Shown: positions 18,760 to 27,640 of the stretch, piece by piece
Layout: every line of letters starts with the position of its first letter
Position numbering within the stretch: position 1 is the stretch's first letter
Assembly: GCA_021201735.1 (NCBI GenBank)
Contig: JAJQEJ010000009.1
Location: forward strand, 1 to 42,603
Reading direction: 5' to 3'
DNA: 42,603 nt
From: Oscillospiraceae bacterium
GTDB taxonomy: Bacteria > Bacillota > Clostridia > Oscillospirales > Oscillospiraceae
Made by a program: the position numbers and the translations under genes
The notes under the pieces: generated by a model
Databases searched by the model: none
The model's input: only the letters and a program-made list of their open reading frames with translations
What the model was told of the DNA's origin: nothing

Positions 18760-20541
18760 TTACATTTTGATGCGCTGCAATGGATCGTAGTATTTCTGAC
18801 GGTATTGCGTATACATCTCATCAAAGTCCCGGTTGGCTCCGTGGTGCAGCTGATGCATATAGGCGTGGGTGTCTACCCGCACAATATCATCCTTTGCCGC
18901 AGTCTGGCGGATAATATAAAGCGCAACGTTGGAGCAGTGGTCTGATATCCGCTCCAGATTAATCAGCAGCTCTAAAAACTGTGTTCCAAGTTCCACGGTG
19001 CAGTCACCGGATTTAAGCCGCTCCACATGCCTGTCCTTTAAGTCGTCACGCAACAGATCGACCACCTCTTCAAGCGGCTCCACCTGAAGTGCCTCCTCAC
19101 GGGATCGGTTTTGATAACAGGCGACTGTCCGCTCCAAAATCTCCGACACCGCGCCGGTCAAGCAGCCGAGCTCCGCTTTTGCGTTTTCTGAAAATTTGAT
19201 GCCGCGGCTGTGCAGCGCCATCGCGGATTCAGAAACATTCACAGCGTAGTCGCCGATGCGCTCAAAATCGGACAGGGTATGCAATAGCTCCGATAATTTT
19301 TCACTTTCCTCACCGGTGAGATCGCGATCGGTCAGCTTGACGAGATAGTTATCCAGCATGCCTTCCAGCTTATCAATGGTATCCTCCGTCTCATTGAGCC
19401 GCTCCAGTTTTTTAGCGTCGTATTCCGTGAGCAGCGCAACTGCGGCATGATAGTTCTCGCAGGCAAGCGTACCCATCTCAAGCACAGCTGCGCGTGCCTG
19501 CTCGAGCGCGACGGAGGGCGACGCGAGAAAGCGCTCATCCAGCACGGAGTGCTCCTGCTTCTCCGTATCGCTGGGCACCAGCCGCTCCACAAGCTGCACA
19601 AGCTGCTTATGAAACGGCAGGAGCAATGCGGTACACGCAACATTAAAGACCAGATGGAGATTGGCAACGCCCCCGCTGTTTAGCGTATCTTGCCAGAATG
19701 GGAGGTCAATCATCGCGTGCAGCCCATAGAGCAGCGCCATAAAAAAGGCTGTGCCAATGACATTGAAGAGCAGATGAATCATCGCAGTGCGTTTTGCGTT
19801 TTTACTTGCACCGATGGAGGAGAGCATCGCGGTCACGCAAGTGCCGATGTTCTGCCCCATGATCAGCGGCATCGCAATATGAAACGTTACAACACCGGTT
19901 GAACTGATTGCCTGCAAGATTCCCATGGATGCCGAGGAACTCTGCAGCAGCGCGGTGATCGCGAGTCCCGCCAAAACGCCGAGGAGTGGATTGGAGAAGG
20001 CGACGAGCGCGCTCTGGAATTCCGGCAGTTCCTGCAGCGGCGCGACGGCACTTTCCATGGTCTTCATGCCGATGAAAAGCAGGCCGAGCCCCAATGCGAT
20101 CTGCCCGATGGTTTTCCGCTTCCCGCCGCGGATAAACATAAAGAGAACAATGCCGATCACAGCCAAAATTGGCCCGAGATATGCCGGTTTGAGCAGCATC
20201 AATACGACATTGTCCGATGAAATATCGCTCAATCGGAGCAGCTGCGCGGTCACTGTGGTGCCGATATTGGCACCCATGATAACCCCGACCGCCTGGCTGA
20301 GCTTCATAATGCCCGCGTTCACAAACCCCACGCACATGACCGTCGTCGCGCCTGAACTCTGGATTAAGCCGGTTACAACGGCACCGAGCAGCACGCCTTT
20401 GAACACATTACTGGTCATGCGCTCCAGAATGCCCTCCAAGCGTCCGCTCGACAGCTTTTCCAATCCATCCGTCATGGTGGACATTCCAAATAAAAACGTG
20501 GCAATTGCGCCGAGCATGGCGAATATATTCTCAATACCCAC
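18760..20541 (-). CDS. Na/phosphate symporter (NptA/PNaS type) with PhoU domain
   Basis: A 593-residue membrane protein. The N-terminal half has two inverted Na/Pi-cotransporter repeats with the QSS signatures VTGLIQSSGATTVMCVGF (about residue 60) and AITALLQSSSASMGILQ (about 195) among eight or so hydrophobic segments. The C-terminal half (about 350-570) is a PhoU-like helical domain (HTLSDFERIGDYAVNVSE; NLERISDHCSNVALYI), a fusion common in Firmicutes and thought to couple transport to phosphate status. The start is GTG at 20541 after GGGGG. It is monocistronic, with its own promoter and terminator. Confidence 0.93.
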   Translation of the reverse strand: MGIENIFAMLGAIATFLFGMSTMTDGLEKLSSGRLEGILERMTSNVFKGVLLGAVVTGLIQSSGATTVMCVGFVNAGIMKLSQAVGVIMGANIGTTVTAQLLRLSDISSDNVVLMLLKPAYLGPILAVIGIVLFMFIRGGKRKTIGQIALGLGLLFIGMKTMESAVAPLQELPEFQSALVAFSNPLLGVLAGLAITALLQSSSASMGILQAISSTGVVTFHIAMPLIMGQNIGTCVTAMLSSIGASKNAKRTAMIHLLFNVIGTAFFMALLYGLHAMIDLPFWQDTLNSGGVANLHLVFNVACTALLLPFHKQLVQLVERLVPSDTEKQEHSVLDERFLASPSVALEQARAAVLEMGTLACENYHAAVALLTEYDAKKLERLNETEDTIDKLEGMLDNYLVKLTDRDLTGEESEKLSELLHTLSDFERIGDYAVNVSESAMALHSRGIKFSENAKAELGCLTGAVSEILERTVACYQNRSREEALQVEPLEEVVDLLRDDLKDRHVERLKSGDCTVELGTQFLELLINLERISDHCSNVALYIIRQTAAKDDIVRVDTHAYMHQLHHGANRDFDEMYTQYRQKYYDPLQRIKM

Positions 20542-20590
20542 GTATTTCCCCCAATTTCCTTTGTAGCACGTAAAGTTTTTGTATGGCTAT

Positions 20591-20619
20591 ATTATAAGCA
20601 TCTTTTTGGGATAGGTAAA
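20591..20619 (-). promoter_or_regulatory. promoter of the Na/Pi symporter gene
   Basis: On the minus strand TTTACC (20619-20614), 17-base spacer, TATAAT (20596-20591), about 50 bases upstream of the GTG start. Confidence 0.7.
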
Positions 20620-20635
20620 TATGTAAAATACTTTT

Positions 20636-21199
20636 TTATATTTCAGCCAAAAAGCCGTATTTTTCTCTGAGGAATTTTGTCGATACTGTGCCTGAAATCC
20701 ATGCAAACAGGTCAACCGGAAGATTGTCACGGTTCTCTTCCGTCAAGTGCAGAACGCTGACCTTGGGATGTCCCGCAATCGCGCCCGTCCAGCCGGGGAA
20801 GCCTTCCCGTACCACACCCAAAACCGGGGTCTTTCCGTCCAAGGTCTGCAAAACCGCGTTTTGAAAGGGAATGTCCCGCCCTTCCAGACGCCCGCACTCG
20901 TCCATGATAATCAGCTCCGCACTACTGCGCGCCGCTTCCAAAATCGGGACGCCCAGCTGCGCAAACCGATTTGGAATGACCGCAGGTCGCGTACCCTGCG
21001 TAAAATTGGCGACGAGGTGTGCTTCATCCATCATGGGCGGGCTTTGGGCCGGGTAGAGATAGAGCTTCCAGTGCTGCTTTCCGCGGTCTTCGTCAAACGC
21101 GGTACAAAAACCGCCAATCCTGCGCGTCGTCTGTGCCAGTACTTTCGCAATCGCGGTGCTCTTCCCCGTCTGTATTGCTCCGGTTAAAAAAATATGCAT
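20636..21199 (-). CDS. P-loop NTPase, THEP1-like nucleoside-triphosphatase family
   Basis: A 187-residue NTPase. The P-loop GAIQTGKST is at residues 7-15 and a Walker B-like LIIMDECGRLE at about 95-105, both in the arrangement of the THEP1/nucleoside-triphosphatase family; the region FQNAVLQTLDGKTPVLGVVR also fits. The biological substrate in this family is poorly defined. The ATG at 21199 is set by the family N-terminus just ahead of the P-loop. It is divergent from the methyltransferase gene 97 bases away, a pairing that may reflect a shared pathway. Confidence 0.78.
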   Translation of the reverse strand: MHIFLTGAIQTGKSTAIAKVLAQTTRRIGGFCTAFDEDRGKQHWKLYLYPAQSPPMMDEAHLVANFTQGTRPAVIPNRFAQLGVPILEAARSSAELIIMDECGRLEGRDIPFQNAVLQTLDGKTPVLGVVREGFPGWTGAIAGHPKVSVLHLTEENRDNLPVDLFAWISGTVSTKFLREKYGFLAEI

Positions 21200-21223
21200 T
21201 CTATCACAATCCTTCACTCGGAA

Positions 21224-21252
21224 TTGACAGGAAAATAATAATCTCGTATAAT
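21224..21252 (+). promoter_or_regulatory. perfect-consensus sigma-A promoter of the methyltransferase gene
   Basis: TTGACA (21224-21229), 17-base spacer, TATAAT (21247-21252): twelve of twelve consensus bases. It lies 44 bases upstream of the TTG start at 21297. Confidence 0.88.
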
Positions 21253-21296
21253 AGACAAAAGTTTTTGATTGCGTACAAAGGAAATGAGGGATCCGA

Positions 21297-21992
21297 TTGC
21301 GTGCCGGATGGAATGAGAATACACTGCGTTGGATGTACGATGCCTCCACCTATACGGGCTTTCACCGCAACCTGGCCGCGCTCCTGCGGCCACATGTGCA
21401 CAGCGGTGGTACGCTCTGTGATTTAGGTTGCGGCCCCGGTTTCATTGACTTTGAACTGGCTGGTGACGTATCCCATATCACCTGCATTGATCAAAATGAG
21501 CCCGTGCTCGCCTTCCTTAAGAACCGTGCCGCAGCGCTGGGGCATTCCAATCTGACCACCGTATGCCGGGACGCCAACGTGCTTTGCGGCGAATGGGACA
21601 CCATAATGAGCAATTTCTATGGCAATGCATTGCAGGCATGCGCCTGGCTGCCTCATGCGCGTGACCGTGTCGTTTTGGTGCTTGCCGATTCCGCCTCCCC
21701 TTCCTTTGGCGACAGCCATCCGCGCAAGCACAACACACTCGTACGCGCAGTGGGCGCGCTCGAGCAGGCAAACATCCGCTTCCATGTGCAGCGTACAACG
21801 CTGGAGTACGGTCAGCCGTTTGCCTCCATGCAGGATGTGGACACCTTTGCCCGCGTCTATGGAACCAGTGCGGAGGATTGCTTTTTATATACAAATATTC
21901 AGGAGACAGGCCGCACAGACTTCCCATTTTATCTCCCGCAGCCAAAGCCGCTCGGCATTGTCACAATCCTCCGGTCGGAAAACAGCCTGTGA
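21297..21992 (+). CDS. class I SAM-dependent methyltransferase
   Basis: A 231-residue protein with a Rossmann methyltransferase core: motif I LCDLGCGPGFIDFEL at about residues 41-55, an acidic residue ending beta-2 (ITCIDQNEP), and the later DTIMSNFYGNALQ strand. The acceptor is unknown. The start is TTG at 21297 with GAGGG upstream; the next ATG (codon 13) would trim an N-terminal helix. Its perfect promoter suggests high expression. Confidence 0.75.
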   Translation: MRAGWNENTLRWMYDASTYTGFHRNLAALLRPHVHSGGTLCDLGCGPGFIDFELAGDVSHITCIDQNEPVLAFLKNRAAALGHSNLTTVCRDANVLCGEWDTIMSNFYGNALQACAWLPHARDRVVLVLADSASPSFGDSHPRKHNTLVRAVGALEQANIRFHVQRTTLEYGQPFASMQDVDTFARVYGTSAEDCFLYTNIQETGRTDFPFYLPQPKPLGIVTILRSENSL

Positions 21993-21999
21993 CGACAAA

Positions 22000-22035
22000 G
22001 GCCGCTGCAACTTCTCCCGTGCAGCGGCTCTGTAT
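22000..22035 (+). terminator. hairpin after the methyltransferase gene
   Basis: Perfect nine-base arms 22001-22009 and 22020-22028 just after the stop, followed by a weak T-rich tail (TCTGTATTT). Probable but not strong terminator. Confidence 0.6.
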
Positions 22036-22045
22036 TTGCATATGA

Positions 22046-22149
22046 ATGGTCATTCCTTTCACTGCGCGAACGGCACAAAACGGTCATGAAAAGGAATGAT
22101 CATTTTGCGCATCTGCCGCCGCTCCCACAGGAGAGCCGCAGGCGCTTTT
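22046..22149. repeat. tandem inverted-repeat structures in the 3' intergenic space
   Basis: Arms 22046-22061 and 22087-22103 pair over about 15 positions with one mismatch and one bulge. It is followed directly by a second imperfect hairpin (22107-22145) with TTTTATT behind it, which could be an additional plus-strand terminator. No gene is present between 21993 and 22179. Confidence 0.45.
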
Positions 22150-22179
22150 ATTCAATTCGTTATGAAAGGAACTTTCAAA

Positions 22180-22503
22180 CTATTCATGTTCCAGCGCTGC
22201 AGGCACTTGTCCGCCCCGCTGCTTTTTATACTCGGCAATCAGCACCTTGGCCGTGTCCAAATCCAGCTTTTCATTGACCACCATGCGCTTAATGAGCGCC
22301 ACATACGGCTCGCCCTCCGTGCTCTCACTCAGCCTGATCTTTTGAATCAGCCGGTCCAGACGCAGGCGCACGGTCGGATAGGTTACACCATATTGCTTTG
22401 CAATCTCCTTGAGAGAGCCGGAAGCCTGAATAAATTTCTTGATAAATATAACGTCGTCGTCCTCCAGATTAGACATCCAATCCGGTATAATTTCAATAGA
22501 CAA
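22180..22503 (-). CDS. DUF2089-family protein with helix-turn-helix
   Basis: About 107 residues. The central segment LKEIAKQYGVTYPTVRLRLD is a helix-turn-helix and the flanking sequence (EDDDVIFIKKFIQASGS; LIQKIRLSES) matches the C-terminal part of DUF2089. The N-terminal zinc ribbon carried by many DUF2089 proteins is absent. It may be a small DNA-binding regulator; no target is visible. The TTG at 22503 has AAGGAG eight bases upstream, while an upstream in-frame GTG at 22512 overlaps that site. Confidence 0.75.
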   Translation of the reverse strand: MSIEIIPDWMSNLEDDDVIFIKKFIQASGSLKEIAKQYGVTYPTVRLRLDRLIQKIRLSESTEGEPYVALIKRMVVNEKLDLDTAKVLIAEYKKQRGGQVPAALEHE

Positions 22504-22530
22504 GTTCTTCACTCCTTTTTAACATAGTTC

Positions 22531-22559
22531 ATCATACCATGTGCATTTTATCAAGTCAA
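22531..22559 (-). promoter_or_regulatory. promoter of the DUF2089 gene
   Basis: On the minus strand TTGACT (22559-22554), 17-base spacer, TATGAT (22536-22531); about 28 bases upstream of the TTG start. Confidence 0.75.
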
Positions 22560-22620
22560 TACTCAGTTTTTTATAAATTTTGTCCCCCAAATAAGTAAAA
22601 TTTAGTAGGAGAGATACGCC

Positions 22621-23325
22621 ATGTCGTTCTTGCAACTTGCAATTATCCCGGACTACCTGCGTGATCTGAATATTCTGTCCATCATCCTGCGGTTTCTCCT
22701 CGCGGCGCTGTGCGGCGGGATTATCGGGGCGGAGCGAGAGCACAGCCGGCACCCGGCGGGGCTGCGCACCCATCTTCTGGTCTGCATCGGCGCCGCCTCC
22801 TGCATGATGGTAAACCAATACATCTCCACCTATCTCACGCCCGGCTCCGACATGGGACGCATTGGCGCGCAGGTCGTAAGTGGCATCGGCTTTCTCGGCG
22901 CGGGCACCATTCTCGTCACGCGGCAAAGTCGCATCAGCGGGCTGACCACCGCGGCCGCTCTATGGGCTTCCGCCTGTATGGGCCTCACTGCAGGTATTGG
23001 CTTTTATGAGTGCACCATCATCCTGTGCGTGCTCATGTTTATTGTGCTTGCCGTTTTGTCGAAGCTCAACACCCATTTTGCCAACGCGGTTTCCGCCATA
23101 CGCGTCTATGTGGAGTTCGGCGAGGAATGCCGCCTTGGGCAGGTGCTTGCGCTGCTCAAAGAGGCGGATTTTACCACCTCGGATATTGACACGCTCCCCT
23201 CTTCCGGCAATCAGGTGACCGGTCTGGTGCTCATTTTGGAGAAGCGCCCTTCCATTGGTGAATACAAAAATACGTTAGAACAGATTCGTGCCCTGCCCGG
23301 TATGTATTATGCCGACCGAATCTGA
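22621..23325 (+). CDS. MgtC/SapB family membrane protein
   Basis: A 234-residue protein. The hydrophobic N-terminal domain (about 20-140, four to five helices) carries the family signatures [20 protein letters not shown] and [11 protein letters not shown] followed by [20 protein letters not shown]. The soluble C-terminal part (about 150-234) is ACT-like. MgtC proteins are inner-membrane factors tied to Mg2+ limitation and P-type ATPases; SapB-like members in Firmicutes are less well defined. Start ATG with AGGAGAG upstream. Confidence 0.88.
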   Translation: MSFLQLAIIPDYLRDLNILSIILRFLLAALCGGIIGAEREHSRHPAGLRTHLLVCIGAASCMMVNQYISTYLTPGSDMGRIGAQVVSGIGFLGAGTILVTRQSRISGLTTAAALWASACMGLTAGIGFYECTIILCVLMFIVLAVLSKLNTHFANAVSAIRVYVEFGEECRLGQVLALLKEADFTTSDIDTLPSSGNQVTGLVLILEKRPSIGEYKNTLEQIRALPGMYYADRI

Positions 23326-23332
23326 TTGCCGT

Positions 23333-23590
23333 ATGGAATACACCGTCTATATGCTCCGCTGCGCCGACGGGACGCTCTATACGGGTATCACAAATGATCT
23401 CACACGCCGCATCGCGGTACACAACAGCGGCAAGGGCGCAAAATATACCAGAGGCCGACTGCCGGTAAAGCTCGTCTACAGCGCACCATGTCCCAACAAA
23501 TCCGAGGCGCTGCGTATGGAGCTTGTCATCAAGCGGATGAACCGGCGCGAAAAGGAAGCGCTACTCCAGATCAGGAGAGCCGATTTTTAA
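23333..23590 (+). CDS. GIY-YIG nuclease family protein (UPF0213/YhbQ-like)
   Basis: An 85-residue single-domain GIY-YIG protein: [18 protein letters not shown] at the N-terminus supplies the two Tyr-containing strands, the conserved Arg follows in [11 protein letters not shown], and [15 protein letters not shown] and the Glu in [12 protein letters not shown] complete the domain. Such proteins are small single-strand-active nucleases in some bacteria. The start at 23333 is set by the fold; no strong ribosome-binding site is visible, so it may be coupled to the gene ending eight bases earlier. The 3' end overlaps the convergent nspC gene by 20 bases. Confidence 0.85.
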   Translation: MEYTVYMLRCADGTLYTGITNDLTRRIAVHNSGKGAKYTRGRLPVKLVYSAPCPNKSEALRMELVIKRMNRREKEALLQIRRADF

Positions 23591-24707
23591 AGTCGGCATA
23601 GCCAAAGCGCCGCACCTCCTGTATTTTCCCCCCGACCGATGCATAAATCGTCGGCAGCGGCATGCCGTTAAAGGTGTTGTTCTTCACCATGGAGTAAATC
23701 GCCATATCGCCGAATACGACGCGGCTGCCGCGCTTTAGCGGCGCGTCAAAGGAGTAGTCCCCGATGATATCTCCCGCCAGACAGGTTGGGCCGGTCAGTC
23801 GGTAGGTATGCGCCTTCTCCCCCGCCTCCCCGCTCTCCAAGACCGGCGGGCGGTACGGCATTTCTATCACGTCCGGCATGTGACATGCGGCGGATGCGTC
23901 CAAAATTGCATTGACCACGCCCGCGTTTTCCACCATGTCGACAACCTCCGACACAAGAAAACCGGCGTTGAGGGCGACCGCCTCACCCGGTTCCAGATAC
24001 ACCGCAACGTCATACCGCGCCTTTAGCGTCTGAATCAATGTGATCAGACGCTCCCTGTCGTAGTCGGCGCGTGTAATGTGATGACCTCCCCCGAGATTGA
24101 GCCAGCGCATACCGCGCAAATTATCCCCAAATTGCGCCTCGACCGCCGCGAGGGTAAGCGCGAGTGCATCCGCATTCTGCTCGCAGAGGGTATGAAAATG
24201 CAGCCCCTCCAACCCATCCAGCAGGTCGGGGCGGAATTGTTCTCTCGTCACGCCGAGCCGGGAGCCTGGGGCGCACGGGTCATAAAGCCCGTGCGCCTGT
24301 GTGGAGCAGCAGGGGTTTATGCGCATGCCGCAGCTCCGCCCCGTGTGCAGCGCGGCGGGCTTAAACTGTTCCCACTGGGCAAAGGAATTAAAGATAATGT
24401 GATCACACAGAGATGCAATCTCCCCAAACTCCGCCGGGCGGTAGGCGGGGGAAAAGATATGCGTCTCCCCGCCCAGCTCCCCCCTGCCGAGCCGCGCCTC
24501 GTAGAGGCCGCTCGCGGTGGTGCCATTCAAATAGCGCCCGATGAGCGGGTAGAAATAAAACATGGAAAACGCCTTCTGCGCCAGCAAAATGCGGCACCCC
24601 GCCGCATCGGCGACCGCGCGCAGAAGGCGTAAATTTCCCTCCAGCAGCTCCTGATCCACCACGTAACATGGGGTGGTCACGGCCTGCGGGTCAAACGGCA
24701 GCGCCAT
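23571..24707 (-). CDS. nspC: carboxynorspermidine/carboxyspermidine decarboxylase
   Basis: A PLP enzyme of about 378 residues of the alanine-racemase fold group that decarboxylates carboxyspermidine (or carboxynorspermidine) to spermidine (or norspermidine). The N-terminal [18 protein letters not shown] and the PLP-lysine strand [11 protein letters not shown] are at the expected places; [20 protein letters not shown] and the C-terminal [13 protein letters not shown] are family blocks. The ATG at 24707 overlaps the upstream stop by one base; a start 16 codons earlier is not needed. Last gene of the polyamine operon. Confidence 0.93.
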   Translation of the reverse strand: MALPFDPQAVTTPCYVVDQELLEGNLRLLRAVADAAGCRILLAQKAFSMFYFYPLIGRYLNGTTASGLYEARLGRGELGGETHIFSPAYRPAEFGEIASLCDHIIFNSFAQWEQFKPAALHTGRSCGMRINPCCSTQAHGLYDPCAPGSRLGVTREQFRPDLLDGLEGLHFHTLCEQNADALALTLAAVEAQFGDNLRGMRWLNLGGGHHITRADYDRERLITLIQTLKARYDVAVYLEPGEAVALNAGFLVSEVVDMVENAGVVNAILDASAACHMPDVIEMPYRPPVLESGEAGEKAHTYRLTGPTCLAGDIIGDYSFDAPLKRGSRVVFGDMAIYSMVKNNTFNGMPLPTIYASVGGKIQEVRRFGYADFKNRLS

Positions 24708-25918
24708 TAGTCCACCAAGACAGGGGTAAAGCTCTCCTGCCATGGAAGCCCCCATTTGTTCAGCGCGTCCATGAAGGGATCGGGATCAAACTCTTCGATG
24801 TTATAGACGCCGTCCCGTCTCCATGTGCCGTTCATCACCAGCATGGCCCCGATCATCGCGGGTACGCCCGTCGTGTAGGAAATCGCCTGAGAGCCCACCT
24901 CGCGGTACGCCTCTTGATGGTCGCAGACGTTATAGAGATAATAGGTTTTTTCTTTGCCGTCCTTCACGCCCTGAAAAATGCAGCCGATGTTGGTCTTACC
25001 CACGGTGCGCGGGCCGAGGGACGACGGGTCGGGCAGCACGGCCGCGAGAAATTGCAGGGGGACGATCTCCCGTCCTTCGAACAGAATCGGCTCGATGGAG
25101 GTCATGCCGACATTTTCAAGGCATTTTAAATGCGTCAGATAGCTCTGCCCAAAGGTCATGAAAAAGCGGATGCGCCGAATCCCGGGGATATGAATGCCAA
25201 GGCTTTCGAGCTCCTCGTGGTGGAGGAGGTACATGTCCTTTTTCCCCACCTCGGCAAAGTCGTACTCCCGCTTAATCTCCATGGGCGCGGTCTCCACCCA
25301 GCCGCCGTTCTCCCAATAGGAGCCGTTGGCACCGACCTCCCTGATGTTGATTTCAGGATTGAAGTTGGTGGCGAAGGGGTAGCCGTGATCGCCGCCGTTA
25401 CAGTCCAGAATATCAATATAGTGAATTTCATCAAAGTGATGCTTGAGCGCGTATGCGCAGAATACCCCTGTCACGCCGGGGTCGAACCCGCTTCCGAGCA
25501 GCGCGGTGAGGCCGGCCTTTGCAAAGCGGTCACGGTACGCCCACTGCCATTTGTATTCGAATTTCGCTGTGTCAAGCGGCTCGTAGTTCGCCGTGTCGAC
25601 ATAGTGCACGCCCGCGGCGAGACAGGCGTCCATGATGTGCAGATCCTGATATGGCAGCGCCAGGTTGAGTACCACGTCTGGGTTTTCACGCTGCAAGAGT
25701 GCCGTCAGCGCCGGGACATCGTCTGCGTCGACCTGCACAGTGCGCACCTTTGTTGTGGTGCCCGACATCTTTTCCGCAATGCTCGCCGCGATTGCGTCGC
25801 ATTTGGAGAGGGTACGGCTTGCGAGCACGAGTTCTTCAAATTGAGCACAGTTCTGACAGACTTTATGCGCCGCGACGCTCGCCACGCCGCCCGCGCCGAT
25901 GATCATAATTTTTCCCAT
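24707..25918 (-). CDS. carboxynorspermidine/carboxyspermidine dehydrogenase (saccharopine-dehydrogenase fold)
   Basis: A 403-residue NAD(P)H-dependent enzyme that condenses aspartate beta-semialdehyde with putrescine or diaminopropane to the carboxy-polyamine used by NspC. The dinucleotide fold MIIGAGGVASVAAHKVC is at the N-terminus, followed by NPDVVLNLALPYQDLHIMDA and the LLGSGFDPGVTGVFCAYA loop. Saccharopine dehydrogenase is the alternative by fold, but the adjacency to nspC and the polyamine genes settles the role. Stop overlaps the nspC ATG by one base. Confidence 0.92.
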   Translation of the reverse strand: MGKIMIIGAGGVASVAAHKVCQNCAQFEELVLASRTLSKCDAIAASIAEKMSGTTTKVRTVQVDADDVPALTALLQRENPDVVLNLALPYQDLHIMDACLAAGVHYVDTANYEPLDTAKFEYKWQWAYRDRFAKAGLTALLGSGFDPGVTGVFCAYALKHHFDEIHYIDILDCNGGDHGYPFATNFNPEINIREVGANGSYWENGGWVETAPMEIKREYDFAEVGKKDMYLLHHEELESLGIHIPGIRRIRFFMTFGQSYLTHLKCLENVGMTSIEPILFEGREIVPLQFLAAVLPDPSSLGPRTVGKTNIGCIFQGVKDGKEKTYYLYNVCDHQEAYREVGSQAISYTTGVPAMIGAMLVMNGTWRRDGVYNIEEFDPDPFMDALNKWGLPWQESFTPVLVD

Positions 25919-25924
25919 GTTGTA

Positions 25925-26791
25925 TTACATCCTCCCAGACGTTTTTGTCACCGACAGCAGCAGCTCCCGCAGCACCTTGAGCGCCGTTGCGGTGGACGAA
26001 CCACTCTGATCGTAGATTGGTGCAAGCTCGTTTAAATCGCAGCCTACAATGTTTCGCTTTGATACCAATTGGATGGCCTCCAGCAGCTCCAAGAAGGTGA
26101 CGCCCCCCGCCTCCGGCGTGCCTGTCCCGGGAAATACGGACGGGTCGAGCACATCCAAATCGATGCTGAAATAGACGGGCGCTTGCCCAATTTGGGCCAC
26201 CGCTTCCGCCAGCCCATCAAAATTGAATTTGTGCAGATTGGTGTGCGCCTGCGCCCAGAGAAACTCCGCGCGCGCACCGGAACGGATGCCGAACTGATGC
26301 AAGCGCCCGTCTCCTGTGCACTCCCAGACGCGCCGCATGACGGTGGCGTGGCTGAGCGTTTCGCCAAGGTAGTCCTCGCGCAGGTCGGTGTGGGCATCAA
26401 AATGAATGACATGCAGCGACGGATGCTGTTTCACCGCCGCGCGCACCGCCCCCAATGTCACGAGATGCTCCCCGCCGATCATGAGCGGCAGCTTCCCGTC
26501 GCGCAGTATCGTCTCGGTACGCGCCTCAATATCTGCCAATGCCAGCGCGGTGTTGCCAAAACACAGCTCCAGATCGCCGCTGTCAAAGACGGGACAATCG
26601 GCCAGATCCAAGTCGAGATAGGGGCTATACGTTTCCAGCCCAAAGGATTCCGCGCGCATCACCCGGCTTGCAAAGCGGGTGCCGGGGCGAAAGGAAGTCG
26701 TCGAATCAAAGGGCGCGCCGAACAGCACGGTAGACGCCTCATCATAGGGGCAATTCAGCGCGAAAAAAGTCTCATGAAATTCCTTCAACAT
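25925..26791 (-). CDS. speB: agmatinase
   Basis: A 288-residue ureohydrolase that cleaves agmatine to putrescine and urea. The two-manganese site motifs are intact: GGEHLVTLGAV, VIHFDAHTDLRED and YFSIDLDVLDPS. Length is normal for the family. It overlaps the end of speE by 20 bases and precedes the carboxyspermidine dehydrogenase by six bases. Arginase or formiminoglutamase are excluded mainly by context: the only amine source in the operon is arginine decarboxylase. Confidence 0.92.
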   Translation of the reverse strand: MLKEFHETFFALNCPYDEASTVLFGAPFDSTTSFRPGTRFASRVMRAESFGLETYSPYLDLDLADCPVFDSGDLELCFGNTALALADIEARTETILRDGKLPLMIGGEHLVTLGAVRAAVKQHPSLHVIHFDAHTDLREDYLGETLSHATVMRRVWECTGDGRLHQFGIRSGARAEFLWAQAHTNLHKFNFDGLAEAVAQIGQAPVYFSIDLDVLDPSVFPGTGTPEAGGVTFLELLEAIQLVSKRNIVGCDLNELAPIYDQSGSSTATALKVLRELLLSVTKTSGRM

Positions 26792-27632
26792 TTTTCAGTA
26801 AATCCTCCACGTAGTTCGGCAGGGCGAACGCCCCACGGTGCAGCTGGGTGTTGTAGTAGCGGGTCTGAATTTTCTTCTGTTTCCACTTGGGGCCGTCAAA
26901 GTCGTTTAATGGGTGGTATTTTTTTGTGGAAAAGCCAAACAGCCAGTGGCCGGACGGATAGGTCGGGATGTGGGCCTGATAGACCATGCTCAGGTCAAAG
27001 GACTGCACAATACGCTTGTGCGCCCGCTGCACCGCGACGGCGTCGTTCACATAAAACGGGCTTTCATGCTGGTTGACCATGATGCCGTCGTCCTTGAGGG
27101 CCTTAAAGCAGTTGCCATAGAATTCCTTGGTGAAGAGCCCCTCGCCGGGGCCGAACGGATCTGTGGAGTCCACAATGATCAGGTCATACGCGCCTACAAC
27201 GGAGCGCACAAAGCGCATCCCGTCGGCAAAATGCAGGGTAACGCGCGGGTCGTCGAGACACCCCGCCGTCTGTGGGATGTACCTCTTACAGACCTCCACC
27301 ACCTGCCGGTCAATCTCCACAAGGTCAATGCGCTGAACAGAGTCGTAGCGCAGCAGCTCCCGCGCCGCGCCGCCGTCCCCGCCGCCGATGAGCAGCACGT
27401 TTTCCACACGAGGATGCACCGCCATGGGGGGATGCACAATCATCTCATGATAGATAAATTCATCCCGCTCCGTGAGCATCATGTACCCGTCGAGCACCAG
27501 AAAGCGTCCGAAATCCGGCGATTCAAAGACATCAATGCGCTGAAATTCGCTCTGCGCGCTGTAGAGCTGCTTGTCCACACGGATGGAGAACCGGATGTTC
27601 TCCGTGTGATATTCCGAATACCATAAATCCAT
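26772..27632 (-). CDS. speE: spermidine synthase
   Basis: An aminopropyltransferase of about 286 residues that moves the aminopropyl group of decarboxylated SAM onto putrescine. The N-terminal beta domain (MDLWYSEYHTENIRFSIRV) is followed by the Rossmann core with VLLIGGGDGGAARELLRY, the VEIDRQVVEVCKRY strand and the catalytic Asp in IIVDSTDPFGPGEGLF. I use the ATG at 27632 (AGGAG upstream); an alternative GTG lies four codons earlier. Confidence 0.94.
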   Translation of the reverse strand: MDLWYSEYHTENIRFSIRVDKQLYSAQSEFQRIDVFESPDFGRFLVLDGYMMLTERDEFIYHEMIVHPPMAVHPRVENVLLIGGGDGGAARELLRYDSVQRIDLVEIDRQVVEVCKRYIPQTAGCLDDPRVTLHFADGMRFVRSVVGAYDLIIVDSTDPFGPGEGLFTKEFYGNCFKALKDDGIMVNQHESPFYVNDAVAVQRAHKRIVQSFDLSMVYQAHIPTYPSGHWLFGFSTKKYHPLNDFDGPKWKQKKIQTRYYNTQLHRGAFALPNYVEDLLKNVEGIS

Positions 27633-27640
27633 CGCTCCAA

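Noticed and set aside
18569-18790. Plus-strand 73-codon frame after guaB
   Set aside because: It crosses the bidirectional terminator and lacks a ribosome-binding site.
26069-27076. Plus-strand open frame of 335 codons opposite speB and speE
   Set aside because: Shadow frame across two conserved genes; no promoter or ribosome-binding site.
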